Below, one piece after another: positions 10,523 to 26,900 of a stretch of DNA of 64,000 bases. Location: NCBI RefSeq assembly GCF_030704535.1, contig NC_081807.1, positions 2,893,001 through 2,957,000 of the forward strand. Direction: 5' to 3'. Both the position numbers and the translations under genes were made by a program. This DNA comes from Vitis vinifera (lineage: Eukaryota > Streptophyta > Magnoliopsida > Vitales > Vitaceae). The notes below the pieces were generated by a model. That model ran no database searches and was not told the DNA's origin. It saw nothing but the letters and a program-made list of their open reading frames with translations. How positions within the stretch are numbered: position 1 is the first letter of the stretch; each line of letters begins with the position of its first letter.

Positions 10523-13065
10523 ATGGAAGAGTGTATGAGAGAATGTATGAGGAAGCTTGCGCTCTGGTTCACGAGAACCTTCAAGCCGATCATCACTCAC
10601 GACGAGCTTGTTCCGATCATGGACACGCTCGGCTTCGTGGCGCTTCCTCACGCCGGCTCACCTGCTTGGAAGGAGTACGTGTACGTCGCCGGCGGATGCC
10701 GCTACCTTTTACCGGCGGAGACTCCGCTGCCGCTGCCGCCGCGGCCAAGGCTCCCGTACCCTAGGATCGACGGCCTCCACATCTGCACTTACCGCGCGTT
10801 CATCGATGCCGTTAACTTCTACCTCGAGATGAGCAACACTTCTGATCTCTTCCACATTCGGTACGCTCCTCTCTCTCTCTCTCTCTCTCTGTCTTCCTGA
10901 TTTCATTATTCTATTGCTATTTTCCATTTTCTATGTTTCTGTATATACTCAGTTCGTTTTCCTTTCCGCGATTTGTTCTGTTTGTGTTCTTGGCGCTCAA
11001 AAGCATTTCCCTCTCTGTCTTTCCGTGTCAGTGATTCTCTGTGAACAGTTTCTGTACCGATGACTTTTTTTTTTCTATTTTTTTAAATAAATTAATTTTT
11101 TATATAATAAATTGCAAAATACGAGTCAGAATTATTTAAATTTGCCACCTGCTCTTAATTGTTTATTTAATTTTATCTTTTTTTCTTATTAGAATTATAA
11201 ATAGAAAAAAATGACAAGTCAATGTCATGGAAATAGGACCTGTTTGGCTCATTTTTCTTAGAAGTATAAGTTGACTTATTGACCTTTTTTTTTCTTTCTG
11301 TATTTAGTTCTCTTACTGGTGTGAACTTATGCCATTACTATTTTTCTCATGCATAGTCAAGTTATTAAAGATACAATTACGAAATTTATGTCAATTAAGA
11401 GTATGTTTGTTCTTGAAAATTTTGAGGAAATTTGTCAGAAAATAAAATAGTGAAAAAAAAGAAAAAAGAAAAAATAATTTAAAGTCATTAAATATTTTTA
11501 TATTATTTTATTTATTTATTTATAATTAAATAATTTAAAAATAGGTAAATTTGTAATTAATTTTAATTATATTTGATGATTTTTTTTTTATAATAAAACC
11601 AAATATGAAAAAAAAAAAAATCATTTTCCTTGTTATTTCATAAAATCAAACATAATATTGAGAAAAATAGACAAGTATTAATATTAATTTATGATCATTT
11701 AGTGGTAGATGACAGAGAATGAGAGGAATAGATTAAATATAGCTTTAATGTAAATATTAGTTTTAATGAATTTATTTTAGGCTATGTTTTGTTGGTTCTA
11801 AAATAATGAATTTATTTTAGACTGTTTGGTTTCTGTTTTTCAATTCTTGAAAAACAAAAAACACAAAAAATTTGTTTGGGGAACGGGTGTGTTTTTATTT
11901 TTTGTGTTTTCTGTATTTTTAAAAACCATTTTTTTTTATAATAATAAAAAGATGTTTTTATTATTTTTTCATTATTCAAATAATAGATTATTTTTCGTGT
12001 TTTATTTATTTATTTTGTGTTTTTTTAGTTGCTTTTTATGTTTTCATAAAGGTAAGTTCCACGCAACCACCACACCCCCACCCGCAAACTCTTTCTTCTT
12101 CCTTATATTATTGAAATTAATATATTTACATATGGTTACAAAGTCATCATTTGTTTAAAAAAATTATAATTAGTGTAAAAATTTCAAAATGGAATTTTTT
12201 TTTAAATTTAAATGAATTATGCATATAAAAATTATTTATATATTTATAATATCAAATTAACCAAAGAATGTCTTTATTAATTAAAAAATAACTTTCAAAA
12301 ATATTTTTTGTTTTATTTATTTTAAAAAACTTTTTTATTAACTTAACCAAACATGTTTTTTTTTCTTGAAAACAAAAACTGCTTTTTAGAATTCAGTTCC
12401 CAAACACAATTCTTAAAAACTATTTTTCCAAAACATATTTCAAAAACATCAACCAACTCATAGTTTTTTCATTTTTGAATTCATTATAAAAGACACTAAA
12501 AAAAATCATATATAATTATAATTAATTAGAAATTCATATATTTTAAATTTATTTTATCTTTAAATTGATGAAGGAAAATAAATGAAATGAGATAAAAAAA
12601 TGTATAAAAATAATTTATTAATTTTAAATTTAACTTTTATTTTATTTTATTTTTTCTTTTCTTAAACTTTTTACAACTTCTTTCTTCCACATTTTTTCTC
12701 CAATTTTTTAAAAACCAAACATAACTTGAATGTGTTGATTTGTAAGAGAGAAAAATAATAAGAATAGATTTACAAGTAGTTGATAATTATGGATTTGAAT
12801 TATTGGCAGGGGGATGCCGCTCCATCGGATTTATGACAAAAATAAGAAGTGGAGAAGGATGGAGGAGGAGGACAGCGTATTTGTTTACAGAGACGGAACA
12901 TTGGAACAAGGGACATACAATACGTACAATGTGAGCAAGAGCCCCAACAACAGTAGCAGCAGCGGCAACAGTCTCAAGCGCAAGTCAAAGGTGATCCGTA
13001 ACGAGGGTGACAGCAATGTCTCCCTCACTGCCATTGTTCGATTAAATGACATCATTGTTTCATAG
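10523..13065 (+). CDS. Conserved plant protein of unknown function, 197 aa
   Basis: I do not recognise a named family with certainty. It looks like a plant-specific uncharacterised protein. Two exons, 10523-10860 and 12810-13065, join in phase 2 (CG|G) across a 1949-bp GT-AG intron to give 197 aa. The N-terminal two thirds has a conserved look: MEECMRECMRKLALWFTRTF, ITHDELVPIMDTLGFVALP, WKEYVYV, RPRLPYPRIDGLHICTYRAF, and across the junction FHIRGMPLHRIYDKNKKWRRM. The C-terminus is low-complexity and Ser/Asn-rich (about 153-170), then basic (LKRKSKV) and ends SLTAIVRLNDIIVS. There is no signal peptide or membrane segment. The ATG at 10523 has a good plant context (GCGAAATGG). The reading frame crossing the junction with no stop, and the strong codon-use contrast to the AT-rich intron, support a real gene. 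The intron contains a (CT)n run and a MITE-like insertion. Confidence 0.8.
10868..10890 (+). repeat. (CT)n microsatellite in intron
   Basis: Uninterrupted ct dinucleotides directly after the donor site of the 197-aa protein gene. Confidence 0.9.
11800..12450. repeat. Possible MITE-like element inside the intron
   Basis: Ends resemble each other in inverted orientation: left TGTTTGGTTTCTGTTTTTC and TTCTTGAAAAAC; right, on the other strand, TGTTTGGGAACTGAATTC and a TTTTCAAGAAAAAA block. The interior is AT-rich and non-coding. Boundaries and target-site duplication were not established. Confidence 0.35.
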
Positions 13066-14776
13066 TGGTTTTTATGGTTCACACCATAAACAGAAAAAGA
13101 AAAAAAAGAAAAAAAAAGAGATATAGACGTAAACCCCCCACCATACAAAAATATTCTGTTGGATTTCCATATCCATCATTTCCTTTCCTTTTTTTTTTTT
13201 TTTTTTTTTTTTTTTTGGGGAATTCTCAAATTCTCTCTGTTTAACGTTTTATATTTCACCTGAATACATTGAAAAAAAGTAAAAGAAAAAAAAAAAGAAG
13301 AAAAAACATAATTCCCTAAATTTACTTCTCATCAGCTGTTTCCTTTTCTATGGAGTTTTTGTATTAAGAAAATGATTTATCAAATATTTTTTTAGAAAAC
13401 ACTGTAAATTATATTTTTTAATACTGATTTTATTGTTAAGTGAATCTTCTAATATTTTTCAAAAATTTAAAAATATTTCTTAAATTTTTATTTTACTTTT
13501 TACAATTTTCATTTTGCTTTTCCAAAATGAGAACTATAAAACCTTTTCCAAACCAAACAAAACCTTATTTTTCTTCCGATTGGAAAATTATGCTTGACCT
13601 TCAAATGCTATTTTCAGCGTTCGACAAGGAGCATGGGGAGCCCAATCCCACCCCAATCCAACGCAAGGATCATAAGCTGAGTTTGGTTGGGAGCTTGGGC
13701 TTCTTTTGGGCTGGGCCTGACGCCGGTCAACAACTTAGACGGGTTGAGCGGCCCGATTCACAGTCCTTCCATATTCAGCTTCCCTCCAAAGCATAAATTG
13801 CTTGACCATATAAAGAATGTCCTCATCAAATCTTACTTCAACAAGTGAAACCACTTGTAAACTGAAGATTTAAAAAAAAAAAGGGGAATAAGGTATGAAC
13901 TCCATTCACAACTCAAAATTTTATATTAGGGTTAGAATGCAGCACTGAAAAGACACTTTTCGATATCATATGGAACAATGTTGGCCAGTCACGAAATGCC
14001 ACGCATTTAAAAATAGATTCATTATTTTGTATCTAGTAAATAATCTTATAATTATTTAGGTCTCGTTCCTTTACATTTTGATCTTATTTCATTGATTCAA
14101 ATTTTACCCTAATATGAGACCAAATCGATAGCCTAGCATTTTCCATGAGAAGTATGATGGGGGCATCTGCATCTGATAATTAGGACAAAGTCTGTAATCA
14201 GAACCCAGACTTTCCAGCGCCAAAATTTGATTTGTAGACGGCCGGGGTCTTATCCCAATCCCGTCTTTGGACTTTCTCAAAAGAAGAGCCTTCCAAACAA
14301 ACAGTTTTAATACTTTGGATTCTAATACCAAGGCTTTCCGCTCTCTTCATTCTCTGTCTGCCACCACCACAAGTACAAAAACAAAAAGTCCCAACTCTCA
14401 AAGCCAGCCCTGCTCTCAAAAATGGAGCCAAATGAAAACAAAAAAACAAAAGAACAAAGCACCCCCCTTCTGTCTATCTGGTGGACCAACATAGCCTTCA
14501 TCTCTCCCTCTCTCTCTCTCTCTCTAACTCTGTGTTAATGTGAACTGAGGATTGTGGAGTCAACTTTTGCCAAAATTAATTTTCTTTTTCCAATGGAGTT
14601 CTCATGTAGCCGGAGATTGAGGCCATTTGGTAAAGAAAAGGAGGGTCTTCTTTAGTCTTCAGAAGCTATCTACATTCTACAATCCCCATAAGAAAAGGAA
14701 AAACAAAGAGGGAAGAAAAGGCGCCTCCTCAGGCTCAACTCAAAATAGGCTTCTCAGAGGCTTTTTTCTATCTCAA
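13066..14776. other. Intergenic region, no gene seen
   Basis: Contains a poly-T run of about 30 bases near 13190-13216 and AT-rich DNA. Towards the expansin there is a (CT)n tract (14502-14526) that probably belongs to its promoter or leader. Open frames here look like chance. Confidence 0.5.
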
Positions 14777-15746
14777 ATGGGTGCCCTTCAAGCCATGGTT
14801 GTTTGCTTGTTTCTAGTGCGTGCATGCACAACCAATGCCCAGGTTGAGCAATGGAAGTCTGCCACTGCAACATACTCCAAAGAAACAGATGCTTCAATCA
14901 TAACTGGTACTTCTTCTGCCTCCTCCTATCTTCCTCCTCTCTCTCTACATTTCTCTAACTCAACTGGGGTTAAAAGTTTTCAAGAGTTTCTTTCTGTTTA
15001 CTATTGCAGAAGGTGCTTGTGGTTATGGGGACCTTCACAAGACCAGCTATGGAAAGTACAGTGCTGGACTCAGTACCATGTTGTTCAATAGAGGCAGTAC
15101 CTGTGGGGGCTGCTTTGAATTGAGATGTGTTGATCACATCTTGTGGTGTCTCCAGGGGAGCCCATCTGTTATCCTCACTGCCACAGACTTTTGTCCACCA
15201 AATTTTGGGCTTCCAACTGATTATGGTGGCTGGTGCAATTTCCCCCAAGAACATTTTGAGATGTCCGAAGCCGCCTTTGCTGAAATTGCAGGGTTACATG
15301 CTGATATAGTTCCAGTTCAGTACAGGAGGTAACAAAACAATTGTAACAATAACTGAGATTCAAAGATTCAATGCAATTTAGTTGAAAAGTTCTTTTCCAT
15401 TGAATTCTTTCCTAACCTACATATTTTTATTACTTTGTGTAGGGTTAAGTGTCACAGAAATGGAGGAATGAGATTTACAGTGAGTGGGAATTCCCACTAC
15501 TATCAAGTGTTAATCACCAATGTTGGGTTGGATGGAGAAGTTGTGGCAGTGAAAGTGAAGGGATCAAGAACAGGGTGGATACCCATGGCAAGGAACTGGG
15601 GACAAATCTGGCAATGCAATATTAACCTTGAAGGACAACCTCTATCTTTTGAGGTGACAACCAGCAGTGGAAAAACACTCACCTCCTACAATGTTGCTTC
15701 AGGAAATTGGAGATTTGGTCAGACATTTGAAGGGAAACAGTTCTAG
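14777..15746 (+). CDS. EXPA13: Alpha-expansin (EXPA13-like)
   Basis: Secreted wall-loosening protein that acts without hydrolysis in the cell wall. Three exons, 14777-14906, 15010-15328 and 15443-15746, splice in phases 1 and 2 to 250 aa, the normal family size. There is a signal peptide ([21 protein letters not shown]). The domain-1 GH45-like fold carries GACGYG, the cysteine series ([34 protein letters not shown]) and the family box. Domain 2 (CBM63-like) has the conserved [12 protein letters not shown] and ends [12 protein letters not shown]. The body most resembles remembered Arabidopsis EXPA13 ([43 protein letters not shown]). The usual HFD motif reads HFE here (cat-ttt-gag). Both introns are short (103 and 114 bp) and GT-AG. 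The leader carries a CT-rich tract. The EXPA13 assignment is from memory; alpha-expansin identity is secure. Confidence 0.93.
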
Positions 15747-16689
15747 AACTTGGGCAGGGGACAGAAACAAAAAGAAAGGGCTCTTCCAAGCATAGTTTCT
15801 GAAATTTGGGCAGCAGCTTGAAGCTTACAATTGTTAATCATGAGTTCATCACGGCTGAAGCTCTAAACCTTAAAGGCATGCTCACCCACTCATTCAAGGT
15901 CAAAAGTGACGGAAAGTGGAGAAGAAAGCTGAAGAACTAGGAATATGAGGTCCCAATTTTGTCTCCTTTTGATATACTTCGAAGAAAACATGTATCATAA
16001 TGGAATGTGTAATCATTAAAAAGTAAGCTAAATCTACCTTACCCTCAAATCTTCTGCTATGTTCTAGCTTTAGCAATGCTTTACAAGTTAGATGGCCTTC
16101 AGACATGGTTGATTCAATAGTTTTCTTGCCAATTCAATACACTTAGGTGGTTTTCTAAGAACCAAACTTAATCATTTATTCTCCCATCACTTCCATATCC
16201 ACAACATCTTGTAAGGCTTTAAGGCATAGAATTTTTACCCTTCCCTTAAAGGGAACATCACCTGAAACTTTCTAGCTACCCACTGAGATGGAATGATTCC
16301 AGAAAGGCACAGAGCAAACAGCCAGAAGGTCTAGAACCATCATCAAATGAAAAGTAACCACAGAGAATTGGTAGCATAATTGTATTATTGCAATGAATTT
16401 ATACAACAAACAGCCCCATTACATCATGTATTAGATATGCACACATGGAAGAATGAAGACTCATCCAGTCAGCATTAATGCTAGGGTTGAATGTAAGATG
16501 TTTGCTAAAAGATGAGGTCGTAGCAGTGTTAGAAAACCCGAAAAAACCCTATATGTATCTGGGCATATGCTGTATGATGATGATCACTCTGCTGAAAACC
16601 CCTCAGATTGCCCTTCAAGAGAATCAAGACAAGCAAACATTACCTAATATATGTTTCCAGACAATCCCATTTGTTCTCTTCTCCCGCAG
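15747..16689. other. Convergent intergenic region, no gene
   Basis: Holds the expansin 3' untranslated region and the 3' side of the minus-strand THA8-like gene. No credible coding sequence or repeat family is recognised. Confidence 0.5.
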
Positions 16690-17567
16690 TCAGTTATAGT
16701 TGTAGCCCACTGTCATGTCTTCCTCCTCCTCTAGAAACTCCAGTGATTCACCAAAATATTTTTGAGCATCCAGCTTTACAGTGGCTGAAATATCCAATTC
16801 TCCCTTTGATTCTAAACCCTTTATCAGTATTCTGAAGGAGGACTTATTGGGTTCACATCCAGATGTTTTCATCAACTGAAAACACTCCATTGCAGGCCCA
16901 GTCATGTCGAAATCAATCAAAGTCCTCAACAGAGCATTAAAGCCCTCAGTTTCAAGCTCTAGACCAGTTTCCTTTTTCAAGTAAGAGAGGAGAAGGTGAA
17001 CCTGTTCAAACAACCCATTGCTACCCAGCACCCTAATCATTTCGGCATAGAGTGAAACTTGAGGCTTATACCAATACTCCTTCCGAACATCATCAAAAAC
17101 CTAGTTCAGGGAATGATGCTAGTCAGGAAAATTTCTTAGATTTCATCATACAGATGAAAAAGTTGAATTTTTTCAATGCAAACAGATACAAGAGCTCTAA
17201 TGAGAACTCTGTTGATCCTATACCATGAATTTGGATGTAAAGTAACAAAGAAAGAAATCAGAGTAGCTTTAGGATCGAATTTAATCATAAGAGAATTGAA
17301 TAATTTGAGGAGAAAATCGGAAGAAATTGATGGAGTTGGTTGGTTGCATACCTTTAGGGCCAGAAGGCATTCGTTCTGGTTCAGAAGTTGCTTAAGAACG
17401 GCGATCATATCAAGCTTCAACAAACGCCGGACCTTCGACTCAAACACTCTCTCCAGCGACGACTCATCTCTCTTAGCGCGCTTCAGTGCCTGCACTGCCT
17501 GAATCGCTTCGATGCTCAGATTCCTCCCTCTCTGCAATGGCTTCCGATTCTGACTTCTGTCTCTCAT
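16690..17567 (-). CDS. THA8-like small PPR protein (organelle RNA factor)
   Basis: Two exons on the minus strand, 17567-17352 and 17100-16690, join in phase 0 across a 251-bp GT-AG intron to give 208 aa. The sequence MRDRSQNRKPLQRGRNLSIE, then RRLLKLDMIAVLKQLLNQNECLLALKVF, FDDVRKEYWYKPQVSLYAEMI, and the PPR-like stretches AMECFQLMKTSGCEPNKSSF and RILIKGLESKGELD fit the short PPR proteins related to THA8 and Arabidopsis At1g62350. Those bind organellar RNA; THA8 itself acts in splicing of plastid group II introns. The acidic tail (SLEFLEEEEDMTV) is as in that subfamily. I chose the Met at 17567 because upstream codons lack family resemblance. Which transcript it binds is unknown. It shares a 283-bp divergent promoter with the GluRS gene. 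Confidence 0.85.
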
Positions 17568-22651
<5,084 letters not shown>

Positions 22652-23922
22652 CATTTCACAGTTTTGGCCTTTCCTTCTTGTCTCGTCCTTTTCCCATTTG
22701 AGAGAGAGAAAAAAAATTTGAATTCATCAAGTCCAAACTCCCATGTGTGATAGTTCCTGAATTTGAATGCAAATAAAGATACATCTTTAGACTCTTTACT
22801 ACATGACATGAGTTATGGTCAGCTCATCAACTTCTTGATAATATGAGTGAAAACAAACCACAAAATTACAAATTACGCAAAATATAACAATAAAACTGAG
22901 AAAGTCAGGCAGTTGGAGGATTCTTGTCGTGCCAAACTCTGTATCAAACTAATGGGCCCCTGTGAAAAAAGTTAGGCCTACCTTATTCTTAAATTAGGTC
23001 TATTAGAATATCCCAAATAAAAAACAAGTCAAATGATCTTACATTTGTTTTGAAAAATCATCCCAACAAATTTTTAAAAAACTGTTTTGACGAAGTAAGT
23101 CCTAAAATTTTTAGTATAAAAAATGGGACTTCAAAGGGTAGCCCTGTGGACCCAATAAGTAATACATGGTTATAAGTTTAAAATTTATCATTGATGATAT
23201 CCTAAATTCACCTGATGTTGGTTGTTGTGAGACGGTTAATATATCCAAGTTTGAAACTCCATAAAGAATTATAAAGCTTATCTATGAAAGATTTGTTATA
23301 AAAAAAGAAAAAAGAAAATAAGAATGGGTATTGAAATATACGAAAAATTAGGCTATGTTTTATTTGACAGATTTTTTATAATTTCCATTTTTTGAAAACA
23401 TATTTTTTCTATTTTGTATTTATTGAAAATTCATTTGATTAAGAAAAGTGAATGCCATTTAAAAAAAATAAAATCTATGAAATCTTGTTGGATTGGTAAA
23501 AAGAAATATACTTAAAATTATCATAAAAAATAATATTATTTATTACTTATTTGTTTTTAATTATTTAGAAAAAAAATGTGATATAAGTTTACACGTGTTA
23601 GGACGTGATTGGTTGCCCTTTGTCGGACGTATGAAATGGATATGAAAATGGAAGTGTTGCCTTAAAATCAAATATAAAATAAATCATTAGAAAAGTAAAA
23701 CAAATTGGTCAAAAATTCTCCAAATTTATTATCGAAGGATTGATCTGAGAGCAGTAGCGATTACGCATGCGTCGTCGGCTCTCAGGCTCTGGAGCGCCCT
23801 CCAACGACCAAAATCTTCCTTCCTGATGACGACGAAGTCATGATGTAACCCTATATTCTCCATTCTTTATTGTGAATTGCCATAGCCATCTTCTTAGCTT
23901 CCACATCATCAGCCTCACCGCC
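22652..23922. other. Intergenic region between GluRS and the BIG gene
   Basis: AT-rich. It contains the GluRS 3' untranslated region and a degenerate SINE-like repeat (about 23136-23265). The last 170 bases before the ATG at 23923 are GC-richer and contain the start of the BIG-type transcript. No additional gene is seen. Confidence 0.5.
23136..23265 (+). repeat. Degenerate SINE-like repeat, copy 1
   Basis: Shares an ordered series of blocks with the copy at about 55937-56095: gggta-cc, aagt then acacatggtt-like, and a tail of acctgatnttgnttgttnt followed by agacggt. The tRNA-like internal promoter boxes are eroded in this copy. Confidence 0.5.
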
Positions 23923-26900
23923 ATGTCGGTGTCTCTCGGCGGCTCTTCCAGGGCCGGTCGGGTATTGGGTCCGTCTCTGGACAAGATTATTAAGAATGTT
24001 GCTTGGAGAAAACACTCTCAGCTCGTTGCCGCTTGTAAATCCGTGCTCGACAAGCTCGAAACCCTCGCAGATTCGTCGGATCCGAATTCGAACTCGCCGG
24101 TGTTCGGATTATCGGTTTCCGATGCGGAATTCGTTTTGCAGCCTCTTCTGCTGGCTCTTGATTCGGCCTCCGCGAAGGTCATGGAGCCGGCGCTGGAGTG
24201 CTTGTTCAAGTTGTGTTCGCTGGGGCTGATCCGCGGCGTGATTGATAGGAAGGGGATGATAGATGCGGTGTGTAAATCGGCCGGCAGCGGCGAGGACGCG
24301 GTCGACCTCGCCGTGCTTAAGGTTCTTCTCTCCGCGGTTCGATCGCCGTGCGTGTACATCAGGGGTGAGTGCTTAGTGCATATTGTGAAAACTTGTTATA
24401 ATGTGTACCTCGGCAGCGTGAGTGGGACCAATCAGATCTGTGCAAAGGCGGTGCTTGCGCAGATTATGTTGATTGTTTTCGCGAGAATGGAGGAGGATTC
24501 GATGGAGGTTGGTATTCGGACGGTGTCGGTGAATGAGTTGTTGGAGTTTACGGATAGGAACTTGAACGAAGGAAATTCTATACAAATTGTTCAGAGTTTT
24601 ATTTATGAGGTGATGGAAGCGAGTGAAGGTAATGCTTCGCCGGTGGTGGAAGTTCCGAATGGGTCTAAAGGTGATGGGAAAACTGAAGTGGACAATGGAG
24701 AAATGGAAAATGGGGCTGAATCTAGTGGCGAGAGTGTGATTCGGGAGGATGGGTTTCTTATTTTCAAGAATTTGTGCAAGTTGTCTATGAAATTCTCATC
24801 ACAGGATCAATCTGATGATCTGATCCTTTTGAGGGGAAAGATACTGTCTTTGGAGCTGCTTAAGGTTGTAATGAACAATGGGGGTCCAATTTGGCGATCA
24901 AATGAAAGGTAAGTGATCCGTTGCTTAAAAATGTGTTGTGCTTCAGCTCCTTCCACTCTTCATATCATCTTTTTAAATATAAAATTTCATATGATTTTGA
25001 TCTCTAACTTAGGCTGCAAAGCAATTCTGCTATTTTCAGGCACTTTAGCCTTTGGGTGCCTGCTGGATAACTGTCACAGCAAATATAATTTGATGAGATT
25101 TCCTGGAAAAAAAATTATGTGAGAACAGAAGACCTATGAACTAAATTTTAGGCCACCAAATTGTATGAGCAATGAAAAAGGATCTTAAAAAGCTTTTCAA
25201 TTAATTGAATCCCAAACCACCATGCTACTTAGTCTGAGCTACCGCTTGCTTGTATTTGCTTATGATTTTCCTGGACCAAGAATGCGGGACATTCTGAGAT
25301 TTTTGTGTACTTCAACTTGAACTCCAATATATAGTAATTATTGTCTTTTAGAAGCTGCAAGAGTAGTTTCCCACCTGACCCAAATTTACTTATATTGATC
25401 TTTAACTTGTTTTGGTTTAGTTTGTTTATGATTTTTAACTGTCCAACATTTAGGTGTTGTAGCTGGCTGACAAATTTCTCTTTTAGTATGCCAGTTATGC
25501 ATTTATCAAAAATATCTTTTATGTGTTTTTCTGTGTGATTTATCCTACTTTATAATTCTATGGGCATGTGTCACTTGATATGGATATCCTAGACAATGAA
25601 AAAAGTTCCTTTTGGGTGGCTTTATTTTCTTTTTTCTTACGTTTTGATAGGCATTTTCTTTTTTCTTACATTGAAGCAAACAATATATTTCTTAGAGAAT
25701 GAATTAAAAATGCAAGAAGGATGAGTCATCCTTCAGAATAGAGAACAAAAGCAAAGCAAAACATAGAACAAAACAAAGACACCCTTAAGAAAACAAGACA
25801 CTGCAAGTCAAGGATGACTATCACCAAAAAAAAAACTGCTATTGAAGGACACCAAAATCCCTACAAAAGAATACTAAGTGAGAAGGCTCTCACTTAACCA
25901 AGTGATCCACTCTATGATTGGCCAGCGGAGGTATCTAAGTGAAAGAAAATGTCAGAGCTCTAGTAATATCGATGGTTTTGTGCATTCAAGAGTCTAATGT
26001 TCACAGCCTCTTTCCCTGTGATGCCCAAGCTGCCACTCATGCTGAGTCTCCCTCTACCATATGATTGTCGAAGCCCAATGTAGTTTCTAGAATCAAGCTT
26101 CCCAATAAAGCAATAATCTCTTCCTCCATTGCTAACCCTCCCCTTGCATGTTTGGAGTAGGCTCTAACCACCGGGGACCTATGATCTCTAAAATGCATGC
26201 TGATCCCTAGGCATCCTGGAATTCTTTAGCAAGCCACCCATTGAAGTTGAGGTAACTGAGCCCAAGGGGGTTTCCTCTCTGCACAAACCTGTATAATCCT
26301 CCAACTAGAAGAATTGGGTTGGGGGGGGGGGGGGGGGTTTCTCCAATCTCACAGGATCATGCTTACTGGGCTCTTGAACATTTCTTGGTAGTTGATCTTA
26401 GTTATATCTTGACCTAGTTGCATTAAAACTATACTCCATCTATCCAGTCTTGGTCCTACTTTTATTCCTAAACATCTCTCCACAATTTTAACATACAATA
26501 CTATAATTCTATTGCCCTACCTATCAAAAAAAAAAAAAAAAAAGAAAAAAAGAAGAAGAAAGAACTCTAATTCTACCACCCAAAATTTCATGATTAGTGA
26601 ATAATGTTAAGTTACAAATTGATATAGAACTTTAAACTGTTAGGTCATGTGTACCCCCGATACATACTAGGTGAACACCCTCCCTCAGGTGCAAGGAAAA
26701 TCATAGATTACAGATAAATGGATGAGAAATAAACAGTAGAGGACACTTGAACTTGATACCTCCACATAACCAGAGTTCTGATACTATATTAAGTTAACAA
26801 CTGACCAAAAACCTTAAACTATTAGGTAATAGATTATAGACCTACAATGTATATTAGGCTAACATATACACAATGGATTTTCCGGTTAATTTATATTATT

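Noticed and set aside
13440-13796. 118-aa open frame before the expansin
   Set aside because: AT-rich first half encodes a Phe/Leu run, the rest matches nothing, and there is no supporting gene structure.
23872-23922. Earlier start for the BIG protein
   Set aside because: The codon at 23872 is GTG, not ATG, and the added residues have no family resemblance. The ATG at 23923 fits BIG1/BIG4 N-termini.
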